Part shown: one piece after another, positions 63,295 through 64,000 of the stretch
Numbering within the stretch: position 1 is the first letter of the stretch
Layout of the letters: each line of letters begins with the position of its first letter
Source of the DNA: Dyadobacter sp. CY343
GTDB taxonomy: Bacteria; Bacteroidota; Bacteroidia; Cytophagales; Spirosomataceae
Length of the DNA: 64,000 bases
Assembly: GCF_021390335.1 (NCBI RefSeq)
Contig: NZ_JAJUXK010000001.1
Location: 806,001 to 870,000, forward strand
Direction: 5' to 3'
Notes under the pieces: generated by a model
The model's database searches: none
What the model was told of the DNA's origin: nothing
The model's input: the letters and a program-made list of their open reading frames with translations, nothing else
Made by a program: the position numbers and the translations under genes

Positions 63295-63332
63295 AAATAA
63301 AAACACGCAGGTTTCAAAATGAACCCGCGTGT
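63295..63332 (-). terminator. intrinsic terminator downstream of the tRNA-like RNA
   Basis: On the minus strand ACACGCGGGTTCA pairs with TGAAACCTGCGTGT (one bulge, one G-U) around TTT, followed by a T-rich tract (63302-63295). It faces away from the Lrp gene and would end transcription coming from 63408 before susC. Confidence 0.75.
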
Positions 63333-63407
63333 CAAATTACACTTCATCAACAAACTAAAAACCAAATAAAACTAACACGAAAAAATTCGCTTGTCAAGTT
63401 TTTTTTG

Positions 63408-63568
63408 CTGTAGGAGGGGGATTCGAACCACCCACGGTGCGGTTAGCTACGGTACAAATACTGTTGGTGGTCCACCCCAGTCGACGTTAGTCGGCATTAT
63501 GCCGCGTTTATCCCTTATTCACCACCCCCGAGACAGGAGGGCATGGCTGCCAATTTCATCACCCTACA
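63408..63568 (-). ncRNA. tRNA-like RNA, class-II body, GUC anticodon loop, 92-nt variable region
   Basis: Read on the minus strand. A seven-base acceptor TGTAGGG (63568-63562) pairs fully with TCCTACA (63415-63409), one G-U; discriminator G at 63408; no CCA. Position 8 is T; the D-arm ATG/CAT encloses AAATTGGCAGC, close to tRNA-Leu. The anticodon stem CCCTC/GGGGG surrounds CTGTCTC, anticodon GTC. The T-loop TTCGAAT has stem GGTGG/CCCCC with one mismatch. Invariant U8, A14, G18, G19, U33, G53, U54, U55, C56, A58 and C61 are present; A21 is C. The region between anticodon and T-arms is 92 bases with small hairpins, far longer than any normal variable arm. It could be a novel tRNA-like RNA, a tRNA with inserted sequence, or a decaying tRNA. 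Confidence 0.6.
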
Positions 63569-63745
63569 ATAGTGATTACCAAAAACAAATGGTCGAACTT
63601 AAACGGTTCCTTCCTTGATTTGGTTCTGCAAAATTATATTTTCCAGATTTAATTATAAAATATTTTCATTAAAAATTGTCAAAATTTACAATAATCTCAT
63701 AATTTGGTCAGTAAGATTGCGAAAAATTCAAACTTTCAGACTGAA

Positions 63746-64000
63746 ATGCAGAAATATTCAGATATTGACAGCACCGATTTGCGTATCCTTTCCCTTCTGA
63801 TAGAGAATGCTGCGTTACCGTACACGGAGATAGGCAAACGCGTTTTTGTCTCCGGGGGGACGGTTCATGTACGCATGAAAAAGTTGGAGCAAATGGGCAT
63901 TGTGAAGGGTTCACAGCTTGTAATAGATCCCGCAAAACTTGGGTGGGATATCAGTGCATTTCTGGGTATTTATCTCGATAAAAGCTCACTCTACGAGCAG
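63746..64000 (+). CDS. Lrp/AsnC family transcriptional regulator, 3' end outside window
   Basis: 85 residues are visible from the ATG at 63746 to the window edge, all in one open frame. SDIDSTDLRILSLLIENAALPYTEIGKRV and SGGTVHVRMKKLEQMGIVKG form the AsnC-type winged helix-turn-helix; VIDPAKLGWDISAFLGIYLD begins the ligand-binding RAM domain. Such regulators respond to amino acids and control metabolism. The SGGTVHVRMKKL version of the recognition helix is common in Bacteroidota. It is divergent from the tRNA-like RNA; 177 AT-rich bases lie between them. Confidence 0.9.
   Translation, partial: MQKYSDIDSTDLRILSLLIENAALPYTEIGKRVFVSGGTVHVRMKKLEQMGIVKGSQLVIDPAKLGWDISAFLGIYLDKSSLYEQ

Noticed and set aside
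63408-63568. tmRNA (ssrA) interpretation of the tRNA-like element
   Set aside because: Too short, has an anticodon arm, and lacks the tag reading frame and the typical tmRNA 5' end.

Overview
The window is a gene-dense bacterial chromosome segment from the Bacteroidota, most likely the Cytophagales (Dyadobacter/Spirosoma-like). The evidence is a SusC/SusD pair, TonB-dependent receptors with a carboxypeptidase-regulatory N-terminal domain, promoters with the TAnnTTTG -7 box, LytS/LytTR signalling, a viroplasmin-RNase H fusion, and the neighbouring C4 zinc-ribbon and Nif3 genes. This placement is inferred from gene content only. No phage, insertion sequence or CRISPR array was seen. Region 1 (1-19.2 kb): after the 3' end of a Na+/H+ antiporter comes a long minus-strand block read from 19.2 kb down to 1.1 kb. 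It encodes a Uma2-type nuclease, ribulose-phosphate 3-epimerase, a secreted apiosidase-like protein, a PD40/OmpA protein and a GT39-like membrane glycosyltransferase. A tight polysaccharide or glycolipid operon follows: a transketolase split into two genes, an epimerase-GT2 fusion protein, a 62-residue HigA-N-terminus-like protein, a polytopic membrane protein, an acyltransferase, a second GT2, a large membrane-anchored protein and an SGNH/AlgX-like protein. Region 2 (19.4-31.7 kb, plus strand): housekeeping genes ligA, dapA, a class V aminotransferase, a Nudix-fold regulator, a MarC-like protein, a MazG-like pyrophosphatase, pepT, RNase H, tRNA methyltransferase, a GtrB-like GT2, inorganic pyrophosphatase and prfC. 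They are separated by short repeats and recognisable promoters. Region 3 (31.7-42.4 kb): a small Spy-like protein, a DUF3307/SatD pair preceded by three 29-bp palindromic repeats, two secreted amidohydrolase-like proteins, a PIN toxin-antitoxin pair, a CvfB-like S1 protein and a TonB-type receptor. Region 4 (42.5-58 kb): an RND efflux operon (adaptor, pump, TolC), isochorismate synthase with a MenI-like thioesterase, a phosphatase, a LytS/LytTR two-component pair split by a REP-like hairpin, RadC, a TPR protein, a zinc-ribbon coiled-coil protein, Nif3 and tRNA-Asp. Region 5 (58-64 kb): an orphan susCD pair, a 900-bp region without a convincing protein gene, and the start of an Lrp/AsnC regulator. 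The most unusual item lies in that 900-bp region. On the minus strand, at 63408-63568, is an RNA gene with nearly all invariant tRNA positions, a class-II (Leu-like) D-arm, a GUC (Asp) anticodon loop and an apparent 92-nt variable region, followed by its own terminator hairpin. It does not match a standard tRNA or tmRNA and may be an undescribed tRNA-like RNA. Other points worth following are the transketolase/epimerase-GT2 cluster, the SatD operator-like repeats, and a palindromic element flanked by an 8-bp duplication after the histidine kinase stop codon.
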